In this document: piece by piece, positions 1 to 4,396 of the stretch
How positions within the stretch are numbered: the first letter of the stretch is position 1
How the letters are laid out: every line of letters begins with the position of its first letter
Source: Bacillota bacterium
GTDB taxonomy: Bacteria > Bacillota_B > Desulfitobacteriia > Desulfitobacteriales > Desulfitobacteriaceae
NCBI GenBank assembly: GCA_021779415.1
Contig: JAJYAS010000290.1
Span: 1-5,324, forward strand
DNA length: 5,324 bases
Reading direction: 5' to 3'
Program-made: the position numbers and the translations under genes
Notes under the pieces: generated by a model
The model's database searches: none
The model's input: only the letters and a program-made list of their open reading frames with translations
Told to the model about the DNA's origin: nothing

Positions 1-2
1 AT

Positions 3-161
3 TGGTCGGCTTTTACTCTTGCTTTACATGATTGGACAGATCCCATTGAACGGGTAACGAAGGCGGCGAGAGAGCGCAATATAGAGGTTTCAACACCAAG
101 AATTGGCGAACCAGTGATGATTGGTTTAGTGGAATACCCAAACTCCATTTGGTGGAGATAA
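3..161 (+). CDS. MBL-fold metallo-hydrolase, C-terminal fragment (5' end outside the window)
   Basis: An open frame of 52 codons enters from the left edge and ends at TAA 159-161. The peptide contains LALHDWTDPIERV and, further on, TPRIGEPV. This pattern resembles the extreme C-terminus of MBL-fold hydrolases of the UlaG/RomA/NAPE-PLD-like group, where a metal-binding His-Trp is followed by F-x-LA-x-H-x-W-x-EP and the chain ends near P-x-IGEP. The first two bases (AT) would complete a CAT histidine codon just before the Trp, which fits that motif but cannot be proven here. Members are cytoplasmic zinc-dependent hydrolases of varied and often unknown substrate, so no substrate is claimed. No clear terminator follows. 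The fragment stops 58 bp short of the IS66 left end, so the gene itself was not interrupted. The family call rests on recalled motifs. Confidence 0.6.
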   Translation, partial: WSAFTLALHDWTDPIERVTKAARERNIEVSTPRIGEPVMIGLVEYPNSIWWR

Positions 162-219
162 CGCGGCTTTGCCTAGAAATCATTGTAGTGATCTGGATTC
201 TTTTAAATACATTAATAAG

Positions 220-249
220 GTAAGCGTCAAATGACTTGGTGGATAGAAA
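220..249 (+). repeat. IS66 terminal inverted repeat, tnpC-side (left) end
   Basis: The first nine bases, GTAAGCGTC, are identical to the inverted right end. Later matching blocks include GTG and ATAGAAA near positions 20-30 of the repeat. This is the presumed transposase binding and cleavage end. Confidence 0.9.
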
Positions 250-285
250 AAGAGCAAAAACTCGTGTAAACTAAGTTTTTGCTCT
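246..285 (-). terminator. Rho-independent terminator of the IS66 operon, overlapping the tnpC stop
   Basis: A perfect 12-bp inverted repeat, AGAGCAAAAACT (251-262) and AGTTTTTGCTCT (274-285), has an 11-nt loop. On the minus strand the stem is followed by five T residues (246-250). The tnpC TAG (284-286) lies at the base of the stem, so termination is tightly coupled to the end of translation. On the plus strand the stem is followed by ATTGG rather than a T tract, so the signal is directional, for leftward transcription. The stem is A/T-rich, which may make it leaky. Confidence 0.8.
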
Positions 286-1819
286 ATTGGCAGGCTTCTT
301 GAACTTCTGGACTCCACGGAAGGTAATCTTCAAGAAATTCCGGATGTGGACCAAACTGCACCCCCGGCAATTCGCTGAAGATGAACTGCAGATATTTATA
401 CGGATTAAGACTATTTGACTTAGCAGTTTCAATGATGCTGTATACGGTGGCACTTGCTGAAGCTCCTTTCGGACTTCCGCTGAATAGCCAATTCTTGCGT
501 CCGATGGTAAAGGGGCGGATACTGTTTTCGGCAAGGTTGTTGGAAATGGAGCAATTGCCATCCTCAAGATAATTCATAAACTCTTCTTTATGGTTCAGAG
601 CGTAGGCCAGAGCCTCACTCAGTTTTGATTTTGGCAGCACCTTGCCTCTCGTAGAATCAATCCACGCCCAAAAAGCCTCTAAAATGGGTTTTTCCTGTTT
701 TAGACGCTCCAATTGACGTTGTTCGCTCGCTAGGGTCTCAAGAGTCTTTTCAATCTCGAAGAGTTTGTTGCAGTATGTAATGCCCTGGCTTGGAAGGGTG
801 GCTTCCGGGCTATGGATATCTTTCGGAAGAGCATCGACGAAGTTCCTCCGAAGATGTGTCCAACAGAGGCACCTTGTGATGTATGGAATCGTTTGGTACC
901 CCGAGTAGGCATCCGTGTGAAGGTATCCTTTGAACCCTTTTAGGAATTTCTGAGGGTATTTGCCACTCCTTCCCGGTTGATACTCGAAGATTCGAACGGG
1001 GTGTTGGCAATGCTGTCCAGTGCTGTATACCCACATGTAGGAATCGGTGGTATTCTTCCGCCCCTCTTCATTCATGACTTGGACCGTGGTTTCGTCCGCG
1101 TGCAGATAGTTTTCTTGCAAGAGCTTCTGATGCATGAGCTCTACCAAGGGCACCAACCAGTCTCGGGACGCGGCTAAAATCCAGTTGGCCATGGTAGCAC
1201 GGCTTAGGTTCACTCCCAGTGTCTGCCACTCCTTTTCCTGACGGTAAAGGGGAAGGGCATTGACGAACTTCTGATGCATGACCCATGCCACGGTGGAAGG
1301 TGAAGCCATGGAATGCTGTATCACCGGATAAGGCATGGGTGATGGCTCCATGTAAGGTTCCCCATTCTTACGACAGGTGCGGCACTCGAACGTTTCACGG
1401 TAATAATCGATGACCCTAACTTTGGCAGGAATGAATTCGATTTCAGTACGGATGAATTCTTCACCGACCGACACAAGATCGGTGTTGCATGCATCGCAAA
1501 AACGGTCTCGTTCATCAAGGGTACAAAGACGTTTAACATGAGGTATATCCTTCAAAAGTTCCTTACGCTGACCTTTAAATTTCTTTTTCCGGTAACCCTG
1601 TACTTCTTTAAGGTCAGGCTCTGGAGCCATTGGATCAGCCTGGGTTTCAACCTCATCAAAAAGAGACATCTGCCCCAAAGCAAGGGACGATGTCTTCTCG
1701 GTACTTCTGCCGAAGAGCTTGCGCGTCAGATAGTCAACAGAATCGTGGAGCCGTTTGTTTTCCAGCTCCAGTTCGCCTATGCGTTTTTCGAGTACTATTA
1801 CCTGCTCTTCTGCGCTCAT
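284..1819 (-). CDS. tnpC: IS66 family transposase TnpC (DDE)
   Basis: This is the catalytic transposase of the IS66 element (511 aa from the chosen start). In order it shows an N-terminal coiled-coil/leucine-zipper segment (about residues 2-38), a zinc-finger-like region with CxxC pairs at C108/C111 and C146/C149, and the DDE core with D242 in LHADETT, D303 in LHTDAYSGY and E431 in NNLAENSIRPF. The conserved GRKNWLFSGSPKGA block and the IS66 C-terminal domain (NPYKYLQFI) follow. No stop or frameshift is present. The frame can be extended to ATG 1855 (523 aa), but that ATG is embedded in a TATAATG -10 element and has no ribosome binding site. ATG 1819 has AAGGA nine bases upstream and begins MSAEEQ, as is usual in the family. 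It lies 95 nt after tnpB and may have its own promoter. Confidence 0.95.
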   Translation of the reverse strand: MSAEEQVIVLEKRIGELELENKRLHDSVDYLTRKLFGRSTEKTSSLALGQMSLFDEVETQADPMAPEPDLKEVQGYRKKKFKGQRKELLKDIPHVKRLCTLDERDRFCDACNTDLVSVGEEFIRTEIEFIPAKVRVIDYYRETFECRTCRKNGEPYMEPSPMPYPVIQHSMASPSTVAWVMHQKFVNALPLYRQEKEWQTLGVNLSRATMANWILAASRDWLVPLVELMHQKLLQENYLHADETTVQVMNEEGRKNTTDSYMWVYSTGQHCQHPVRIFEYQPGRSGKYPQKFLKGFKGYLHTDAYSGYQTIPYITRCLCWTHLRRNFVDALPKDIHSPEATLPSQGITYCNKLFEIEKTLETLASEQRQLERLKQEKPILEAFWAWIDSTRGKVLPKSKLSEALAYALNHKEEFMNYLEDGNCSISNNLAENSIRPFTIGRKNWLFSGSPKGASASATVYSIIETAKSNSLNPYKYLQFIFSELPGVQFGPHPEFLEDYLPWSPEVQEACQ

Positions 1820-1828
1820 GAATACCGT

Positions 1829-1833
1829 TCCTT
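1829..1833 (-). promoter_or_regulatory. Ribosome binding site deciding the tnpC start
   Basis: AAGGA on the minus strand lies nine bases before ATG 1819. No comparable site precedes ATG 1855, so the shorter start is preferred. Confidence 0.6.
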
Positions 1834-1845
1834 TAGCGTTTTCTA

Positions 1846-1874
1846 CTGTATCCATTATACCATAAAAATGTCAA
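1846..1874 (-). promoter_or_regulatory. Putative internal promoter for tnpC (extended -10)
   Basis: On the minus strand TGGTATAAT is a perfect extended -10 (TGnTATAAT, with TATAAT at 1859-1854). A TTGACA box at 1874-1869 is only 9 nt from it, too close to serve as its -35. That box could instead pair with TACAGT (18-nt spacer) slightly downstream. Either reading starts transcription downstream of ATG 1855 and upstream of the AAGGA site, giving tnpC its own message beginning with the 1819 start. Confidence 0.5.
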
Positions 1875-1914
1875 AAAACCCAGTAAACATGCGCTTTTGC
1901 TAGTATTTTTGTCG

Positions 1915-2271
1915 CTAAAGACAGGCCGTAATATTGAGCTTTTTCACTGCCTTAGGTTGGTCTAAAGACAGACCTTCAAGAAGCCATCGGAATTCCTGGT
2001 AGGTGATGGAACGAACGGCTTCGGCATTCATTGGCCATTGAAAGCGTCCGCTTTCCAGTCGTTTGTAAAGGAGAACAAATCCATCGCCTTCCCAATAGAG
2101 TGCTTTCATCCGATCACGTCGCCGGCCACAAAAGAGAAAGAGACTATTCTGGAAGGGGTTTAACTGAAAGTTCTGCTGGACGACGGCTGCAAGTCCATCA
2201 ATAGATTTTCGCATGTCGGTATACCCACATGCGATATAGATTTTCTCTGCTTTAGAGAGATCACCGAACAT
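1915..2271 (-). CDS. tnpB: IS66 family accessory protein TnpB (Orf2-like)
   Basis: This 118-aa protein is the small accessory protein found in IS66 elements, needed for efficient transposition in studied members. Its biochemical role is not settled. The sequence carries the family hallmarks YIACGYTDMRKSIDGLA near the N-terminus, then SLFLFCGRRRDRMKALYW and DGFVLLYKRLESGRF, and has the usual full length. The ATG at 2271 overlaps the end of tnpA by 11 bp, and only a weak AGGG-type ribosome binding site is visible. Translation is therefore probably coupled to tnpA. The gene ends 95 nt before the preferred tnpC start. No damage is visible. Confidence 0.95.
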   Translation of the reverse strand: MFGDLSKAEKIYIACGYTDMRKSIDGLAAVVQQNFQLNPFQNSLFLFCGRRRDRMKALYWEGDGFVLLYKRLESGRFQWPMNAEAVRSITYQEFRWLLEGLSLDQPKAVKKLNITACL

Positions 2272-2626
2272 GTTGCAGTGCCCTAAAAGTAGTTTCGATC
2301 AATGTTGCCGACGCGTTATTGGAAATCTCTAACGTAACCGTTCCCATTCGCACAACAATATCCGATGATGATTCTTGATCAATAGAGTCAGCTTCGGCCG
2401 TATGGACTGGAATGTTCACCGGAACAATTGAACTGTTTGCACTAAGTGATGGAAGAGCTTCGCAAGCAGCTTCGCGAATGCGCCTTAACCTATAATAATA
2501 ACTGGTTATACTGACGTTATTCTCAGCACACCATACAGCAACAGACTGTCCACTACTGCGGCATTGACGGACAATCTCAGTCCACTGGCTTAAACGATAT
2601 TGACTAGCAACTTCCCTTGTGTTCAA
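2261..2626 (-). CDS. tnpA: IS66 family accessory protein TnpA (Orf1-like, helix-turn-helix)
   Basis: This is the first gene of the IS66 operon, 121 aa from the chosen TTG. It has the motif order W-x2-I-V-x2-C-x3-GQSV-x2-WC followed by NNVSITSYYYRLRRIRE, which matches the HTH-type Orf1 proteins of IS66 elements, presumed to bind DNA. The frame stays open to another TTG at 2653 (130 aa), but that TTG lies in the 3' arm of a hairpin and has no Shine-Dalgarno. TTG 2624-2626 has GGAGG exactly seven bases upstream and is preferred. The C-terminal half is poorly conserved in the family and has no recognised motif here. The gene ends inside tnpB (11-bp overlap), which implies translational coupling. 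Confidence 0.9.
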   Translation of the reverse strand: MNTREVASQYRLSQWTEIVRQCRSSGQSVAVWCAENNVSITSYYYRLRRIREAACEALPSLSANSSIVPVNIPVHTAEADSIDQESSSDIVVRMGTVTLEISNNASATLIETTFRALQHVR

Positions 2627-2633
2627 CTCTAAA

Positions 2634-2638
2634 CCTCC
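2634..2638 (-). promoter_or_regulatory. Ribosome binding site deciding the tnpA TTG start
   Basis: GGAGG on the minus strand lies seven bases before TTG 2624-2626. It falls inside the reading frame of the longer 2653 start, which argues against that longer start. Confidence 0.75.
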
Positions 2639-2642
2639 ATTG

Positions 2643-2670
2643 AAGTTTTTCAACTTTACTTGAAAAACTT
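2643..2670 (-). promoter_or_regulatory. Perfect 11-bp hairpin in the tnpA leader
   Basis: AAGTTTTTCAA and TTGAAAAACTT form a perfect 11-bp stem with a 6-nt loop between the right terminal repeat and the tnpA GGAGG, ending four bases before it on the minus strand. The stem does not include the Shine-Dalgarno, so simple sequestration is not shown. It could impede ribosomes or polymerase entering from outside, stabilise the message, or bind a protein. The function is inferred only from position. Confidence 0.6.
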
Positions 2671-2704
2671 TAGTTTAGAGGATTGTCCCACAGTTTTAGG
2701 AATG

Positions 2705-2734
2705 TTTCTATACACTATCTTACTAGACGCTTAC
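2705..2734 (-). repeat. IS66 terminal inverted repeat, tnpA-side (right) end
   Basis: On the minus strand this end starts GTAAGCGTCTAG and ends TATAGAAA. It matches the left end at 23 of 30 positions counted by hand. The next plus-strand base (2735) begins the GAGG ribosome binding site of the spo0E-like gene. Confidence 0.9.
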
Positions 2735-2738
2735 GAGG
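2735..2738 (+). promoter_or_regulatory. Ribosome binding site of the spo0E-like gene, at the IS junction
   Basis: GAGG starts at the first base after the IS66 terminal repeat, 5 nt before ATG 2744. It fixes the start codon and shows that the IS spared the coding region and ribosome binding site but nothing upstream. Confidence 0.7.
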
Positions 2739-2743
2739 TATAT

Positions 2744-2923
2744 ATGTCTGAACTCGAAAAACTAATAAATCAAATTGAATTACGCTCAAGAATGATCAAT
2801 ATAAAAGAGGATAGATCTTATACGGATCCTGAAGTCATTACTGCAAGTCAAGAATTGGATGCTGTTTTGAATAAGTACCAAGAAATGGTGATGGAAAATG
2901 AGGTCGATACAGATCTGAAATAA
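2744..2923 (+). CDS. Spo0E-like aspartyl-phosphate phosphatase
   Basis: This 59-aa protein matches the Spo0E family: a short helix (SELEKLINQIELRSRMI), a turn, then a second helix with the family signature SQELD at residues 35-39 followed by VLNKY. Family members dephosphorylate Spo0A~P in the cytoplasm and so delay or restrain entry into sporulation. Substrate specificity here is inferred. The ATG at 2744 has GAGG at 2735-2738 with a 5-nt spacer. The frame is open further upstream to 2660, but those codons lie inside the IS and are not native. The IS66 right end stops at 2734, directly before the ribosome binding site, so the original promoter and leader have been separated from the gene. 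I find no convincing outward promoter in the IS end, so expression is uncertain. Confidence 0.85.
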   Translation: MSELEKLINQIELRSRMINIKEDRSYTDPEVITASQELDAVLNKYQEMVMENEVDTDLK

Positions 2924-2979
2924 AAGAATACCTCAATATTCCTGGGGATCGCCCAGACGAACGCTCACTCTGGTTACGT

Positions 2980-3010
2980 GCCGCCTGCTCGAAGTCAGGT
3001 GGCTTTCTGT
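2980..3010 (+). terminator. Probable terminator after the spo0E-like gene
   Basis: GCCGCCTG (2980-2987) and CAGGTGGC (2996-3003) form an 8-bp stem including one G-U pair, with an 8-nt loop. A short T-rich run (TTTCTGT) follows. A smaller hairpin, CTGGG/CCCAG (2942-2956), precedes it. The T tract is interrupted, so efficiency is uncertain. This stretch is visibly richer in G and C than its neighbours and carries no supported gene. Confidence 0.5.
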
Positions 3011-3063
3011 CATGAATGGCGTATTGGTGGATCTAGAAGAAGACAGAAAATTAATAATAATAA

Positions 3064-3091
3064 TTGACATATGTTCAAAATAGAGTATAAT
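3064..3091 (+). promoter_or_regulatory. Strong sigma-A-type promoter for the DUF5320-DUF134 pair
   Basis: TTGACA (3064-3069) and TATAAT (3086-3091) are both perfect consensus boxes with a 16-bp spacer. The start should fall near 3098, leaving a leader of about 40 nt before the TTG start at 3138. Such a near-consensus promoter would be strong unless repressed, and palindromes flank it. Confidence 0.85.
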
Positions 3092-3103
3092 CAAATCGAA
3101 AAT

Positions 3104-3113
3104 GGCATATGCC
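3104..3113. promoter_or_regulatory. Candidate operator palindrome GGCATATGCC
   Basis: A perfect 10-bp palindrome lies a few bases downstream of the predicted transcription start. A second palindrome, ACATATGT (3067-3074), overlaps the -35 box and shares the CATATG core. The centres are 38 bp apart. The pair could be a repressor site, possibly for the DUF134 protein encoded two genes down. This is inference from position and symmetry. Confidence 0.35.
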
Positions 3114-3137
3114 TATAACTAGCGGGGGGGAGTTAGC

Positions 3138-3371
3138 TTGTCAAGAAAAAATGGAACTGGTCCAATGGGACGTGGAGCAATGAGCGGAAGAGGCTTTGGA
3201 GTTTTCGCCGGATCAAATGCTGTTGGCTATGGTGCTGGCTTAGGTTACAGAAGAGGAAGAAATTTCGCAGATCCAAACAGTATCGAAAACACAAAAGAAT
3301 TGCTGCAAGAGCAAAAAAAGCTGCTAGAAAGCAAACTTAATATCATAAGCAAGCAATTACAGAGCTTATAA
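3138..3371 (+). CDS. DUF5320-like small Gly/Arg-rich protein
   Basis: This 77-aa protein opens with a motif typical of DUF5320 proteins (MSRKNGTGPMGRGAMSGRGF), continues with a Gly/Arg/Tyr-rich low-complexity stretch to about residue 42, and ends in a predicted coiled-coil helix rich in Glu, Lys and Leu (about residues 50-77). The molecular function of the family is unknown. Its genes are often found beside NifX/NifB-domain (dinitrogenase Fe-Mo cofactor-like) proteins and MinD-type ATPases in anaerobes. The start is a TTG, preceded by a G-rich GGGGAG site with a 5-nt spacer. No ATG is available before residue 10. It is the first gene behind the strong promoter and is followed after 64 nt by the DUF134 gene, presumably in one operon. 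Confidence 0.75.
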   Translation: MSRKNGTGPMGRGAMSGRGFGVFAGSNAVGYGAGLGYRRGRNFADPNSIENTKELLQEQKKLLESKLNIISKQLQSL

Positions 3372-3378
3372 AAGGCAG

Positions 3379-3412
3379 CAAAAGTGGCAAGGGGACGCTC
3401 CTGTTGCTTTTG
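3379..3412 (+). promoter_or_regulatory. Intercistronic imperfect hairpin between the DUF5320 and DUF134 genes
   Basis: CAAAAG (3379-3384) pairs with CTTTTG (3407-3412), and GGGG (3391-3394) pairs with CTCC (3398-3401, one G-U), with an imperfect middle. No T tract follows, so it is not a standard terminator. It may affect stability or relative expression of the two genes. Confidence 0.35.
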
Positions 3413-3435
3413 TCGAAAATTGAGGAGAACAAATT

Positions 3436-3813
3436 ATGCCAAGACCAAGAAAATGGAGAAAAGTGTGTTGCTTGCCGGAAAGCAATCGATTTGGGCCACT
3501 TAACGCTCTGATTAATCAAGAGCATTTTGTTATTATGACGGTTGATGAGTATGAAACGATACGACTAATTGATTTAGAAGGGTTTACGCAGGAAGAGTGC
3601 GCTGACCAAATGAATATCGCTCGTACAACCGTTCAGCGTATTTATAATGATGCTAGAAAAAAACTTGCGGAGTCTCTAGTAAATGGAAAAGTTCTCAGGA
3701 TTGAAGGCGGAGATTACAAGCTTTGTGATGGCCTAGAAAAATCGTGCGGTTGTGGCGGTTGCCGCAAACATAGATGCGACAGAGATCTTCTGGAAGATGA
3801 TAGAGGTGTTTAG
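3436..3813 (+). CDS. DUF134 / UPF0251 family HTH DNA-binding protein
   Basis: This 125-aa protein starts [15 protein letters not shown], as is typical of UPF0251/DUF134 proteins. The central part ([14 protein letters not shown], then [21 protein letters not shown], about residues 36-70) is a sigma-70 region-4-like helix-turn-helix, expected to bind DNA. The C-terminus holds a cysteine cluster, C97, C104, C106, C109 and C114 ([12 protein letters not shown]), that could ligate a metal or an iron-sulfur cluster, suggesting a sensor role. The ATG at 3436 has GAGGAG with an 8-nt spacer. It is the second gene behind the 3064-3091 promoter. Family members are predicted regulators found near NifX/MinD-type genes, and autoregulation is a plausible inference. 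The partner ATPase gene downstream is broken. Confidence 0.85.
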   Translation: MPRPRKWRKVCCLPESNRFGPLNALINQEHFVIMTVDEYETIRLIDLEGFTQEECADQMNIARTTVQRIYNDARKKLAESLVNGKVLRIEGGDYKLCDGLEKSCGCGGCRKHRCDRDLLEDDRGV

Positions 3814-3818
3814 AAAAT

Positions 3819-4037
3819 GTTAAAGTCATTACAGGGATATTAAATACCGTTGAAGCGTCCGGCATCCCCGTTATAAAGAAAATTTAACATAAAATCCCAG
3901 ATGATTGTCCTCCAGGGAGTGCCTGTATTGTAATGGAAAGTATTAAGGATGTGGACTATTGTATATTGGTGGCAGAGCCAACTTTGTTTGGTGTTCATAA
4001 TCTCAACATGGTTTATTTCATTATGCTCTTGAAATAA
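3819..4037 (+). pseudogene. Decayed MinD-like P-loop ATPase, internal fragment
   Basis: One frame reads GILNTVEASGIPVIKKI, then an in-frame TAA (3885-3887), then HKIPDDCPPGSACIVMESI and, from there on, CILVAEPTLFGVHNLNMV before another TAA at 4035-4037. This resembles the middle of MinD/Mrp-type ATPases, often those with an inserted ferredoxin domain: the GEASG/PVI segment, the switch-II DCPPG and the AEPT-x-FGVHNL block. The N-terminal P-loop, any ferredoxin insert and the C-terminal third are missing, and the spacing between GIPVIKKI and DCPPG looks shortened. With no start, no ribosome binding site and an internal stop, it cannot make a working ATPase. Its position just behind the DUF5320-DUF134 pair matches the usual neighbourhood of such ATPases, so it is read as a decayed member of that cassette. 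The family call is from recalled motifs. Confidence 0.7.
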
Positions 4038-4396
4038 TCTAACTGGTAGTAGAGCCGGGGTGTCGGAAAACTTTCAGCTGTGGTAGTAACAGCTCTGAGT
4101 ATTTACAGAGTGATTATGCAATGAGAATCTTAGAGAATAATGTTAATATTTAAACAACGTGTAACTAATAGGCGGGTACGCTTGGTAGTTCAAAAAGGGA
4201 AAAATTGCAATAGATGGGTTATACCGAATAAAATAAAGCGCGTTTAAGAGCGCCAATTAGTTTGAATATAAACGCCAAAACACCATCCAAATTGCTATAA
4301 GTATTCCGAATGAGATTATTTCTGTTAGAAGGGAGGTGAATAAAATCCGATCATCATACGAACTGAGTTAACTTTGTGGAAAGAGGAGAGCTGAGT
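4038..4396 (+). other. Intergenic stretch with no intact gene; possible further decay products
   Basis: No intact gene is supported here. Three weak signals are visible. At 4053-4121 a short frame reads RGVGKLSAVVVTALS, resembling a damaged P-loop, perhaps of a second MinD-type ATPase. At 4205-4234 TTGCAA and TAAAAT with an 18-nt spacer could be a promoter for the iron-sulfur gene downstream. At 4329-4336 AAGGGAGG is a strong Shine-Dalgarno sequence with no gene behind it. An open frame without a start codon (4261-4371) crosses that site and ends VRREVNKIRSSYELS. I do not recognise it. Confidence 0.4.
4205..4234 (+). promoter_or_regulatory. Weak candidate promoter upstream of the iron-sulfur protein gene
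   Basis: TTGCAA (4205-4210) and TAAAAT (4229-4234) match five of six consensus bases each, with an 18-bp spacer. It would give a leader of about 155 nt. The region is A/T-rich, so chance matches are likely. Confidence 0.3.

Larger units (their letters stand above)
220..2734 (-). mobile_element. Complete IS66-family insertion sequence (about 2515 bp)
   Basis: The element carries the canonical IS66 set tnpA, tnpB and tnpC, all transcribed leftward, and is bounded by imperfect inverted repeats that both start GTAAGCGTC. Over the first 30 positions of each end 23 match by eye. Length, gene order, the tnpA/tnpB overlap and the GTAA termini are typical of the family. All three reading frames are uninterrupted, with the DDE triad and zinc cysteines present, so the element may be active. 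IS66 members normally duplicate 8 bp of target, but the flanks (TTAATAAG on the left, GAGGTATA on the right) do not match. This suggests recombination between copies, an adjacent deletion, or loss of the duplication after insertion. The right end abuts the ribosome binding site of the spo0E-like gene. Confidence 0.95.

Noticed and set aside
1854..1874. TTGACA and TATAAT as one promoter before tnpC
   Set aside because: The spacer is only 9 nt, far from the usual 16-18, so the two boxes cannot work together. The extended -10 alone, or TTGACA with TACAGT, is more reasonable.
381..1903. Plus-strand frames opposite tnpC
   Set aside because: They lie antisense to an intact transposase, lack ribosome binding sites and match no family. 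They are shadows of the real gene.
2683..2714. Outward promoter in the IS66 right end (TTGTCC and TATACA) driving spo0E
   Set aside because: The spacer is 20 nt and the -35 match is poor. It remains possible but is not supported enough to annotate.
2660..2743. N-terminal extension of the spo0E-like frame upstream of ATG 2744
   Set aside because: These codons lie inside the IS66 right end, including its terminal repeat. ATG 2744 has its own well-spaced GAGG, and the family is normally short.
3012..3083. Small frame of 23 codons beginning MNGVLVDLEEDRK
   Set aside because: It has no ribosome binding site, starts just behind a terminator-like stem and runs through the -35 box of the next promoter. 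No family resemblance is convincing.
3379..3412. Terminator between the DUF5320 and DUF134 genes
   Set aside because: The hairpin has an imperfect middle and no T tract after it, so it is kept only as an intercistronic structure.
4140..4247. Basic 35-codon frame beginning at ATG 4140
   Set aside because: It has no Shine-Dalgarno and no recognisable motif, and it lies among gene decay products. It is probably a chance open frame.
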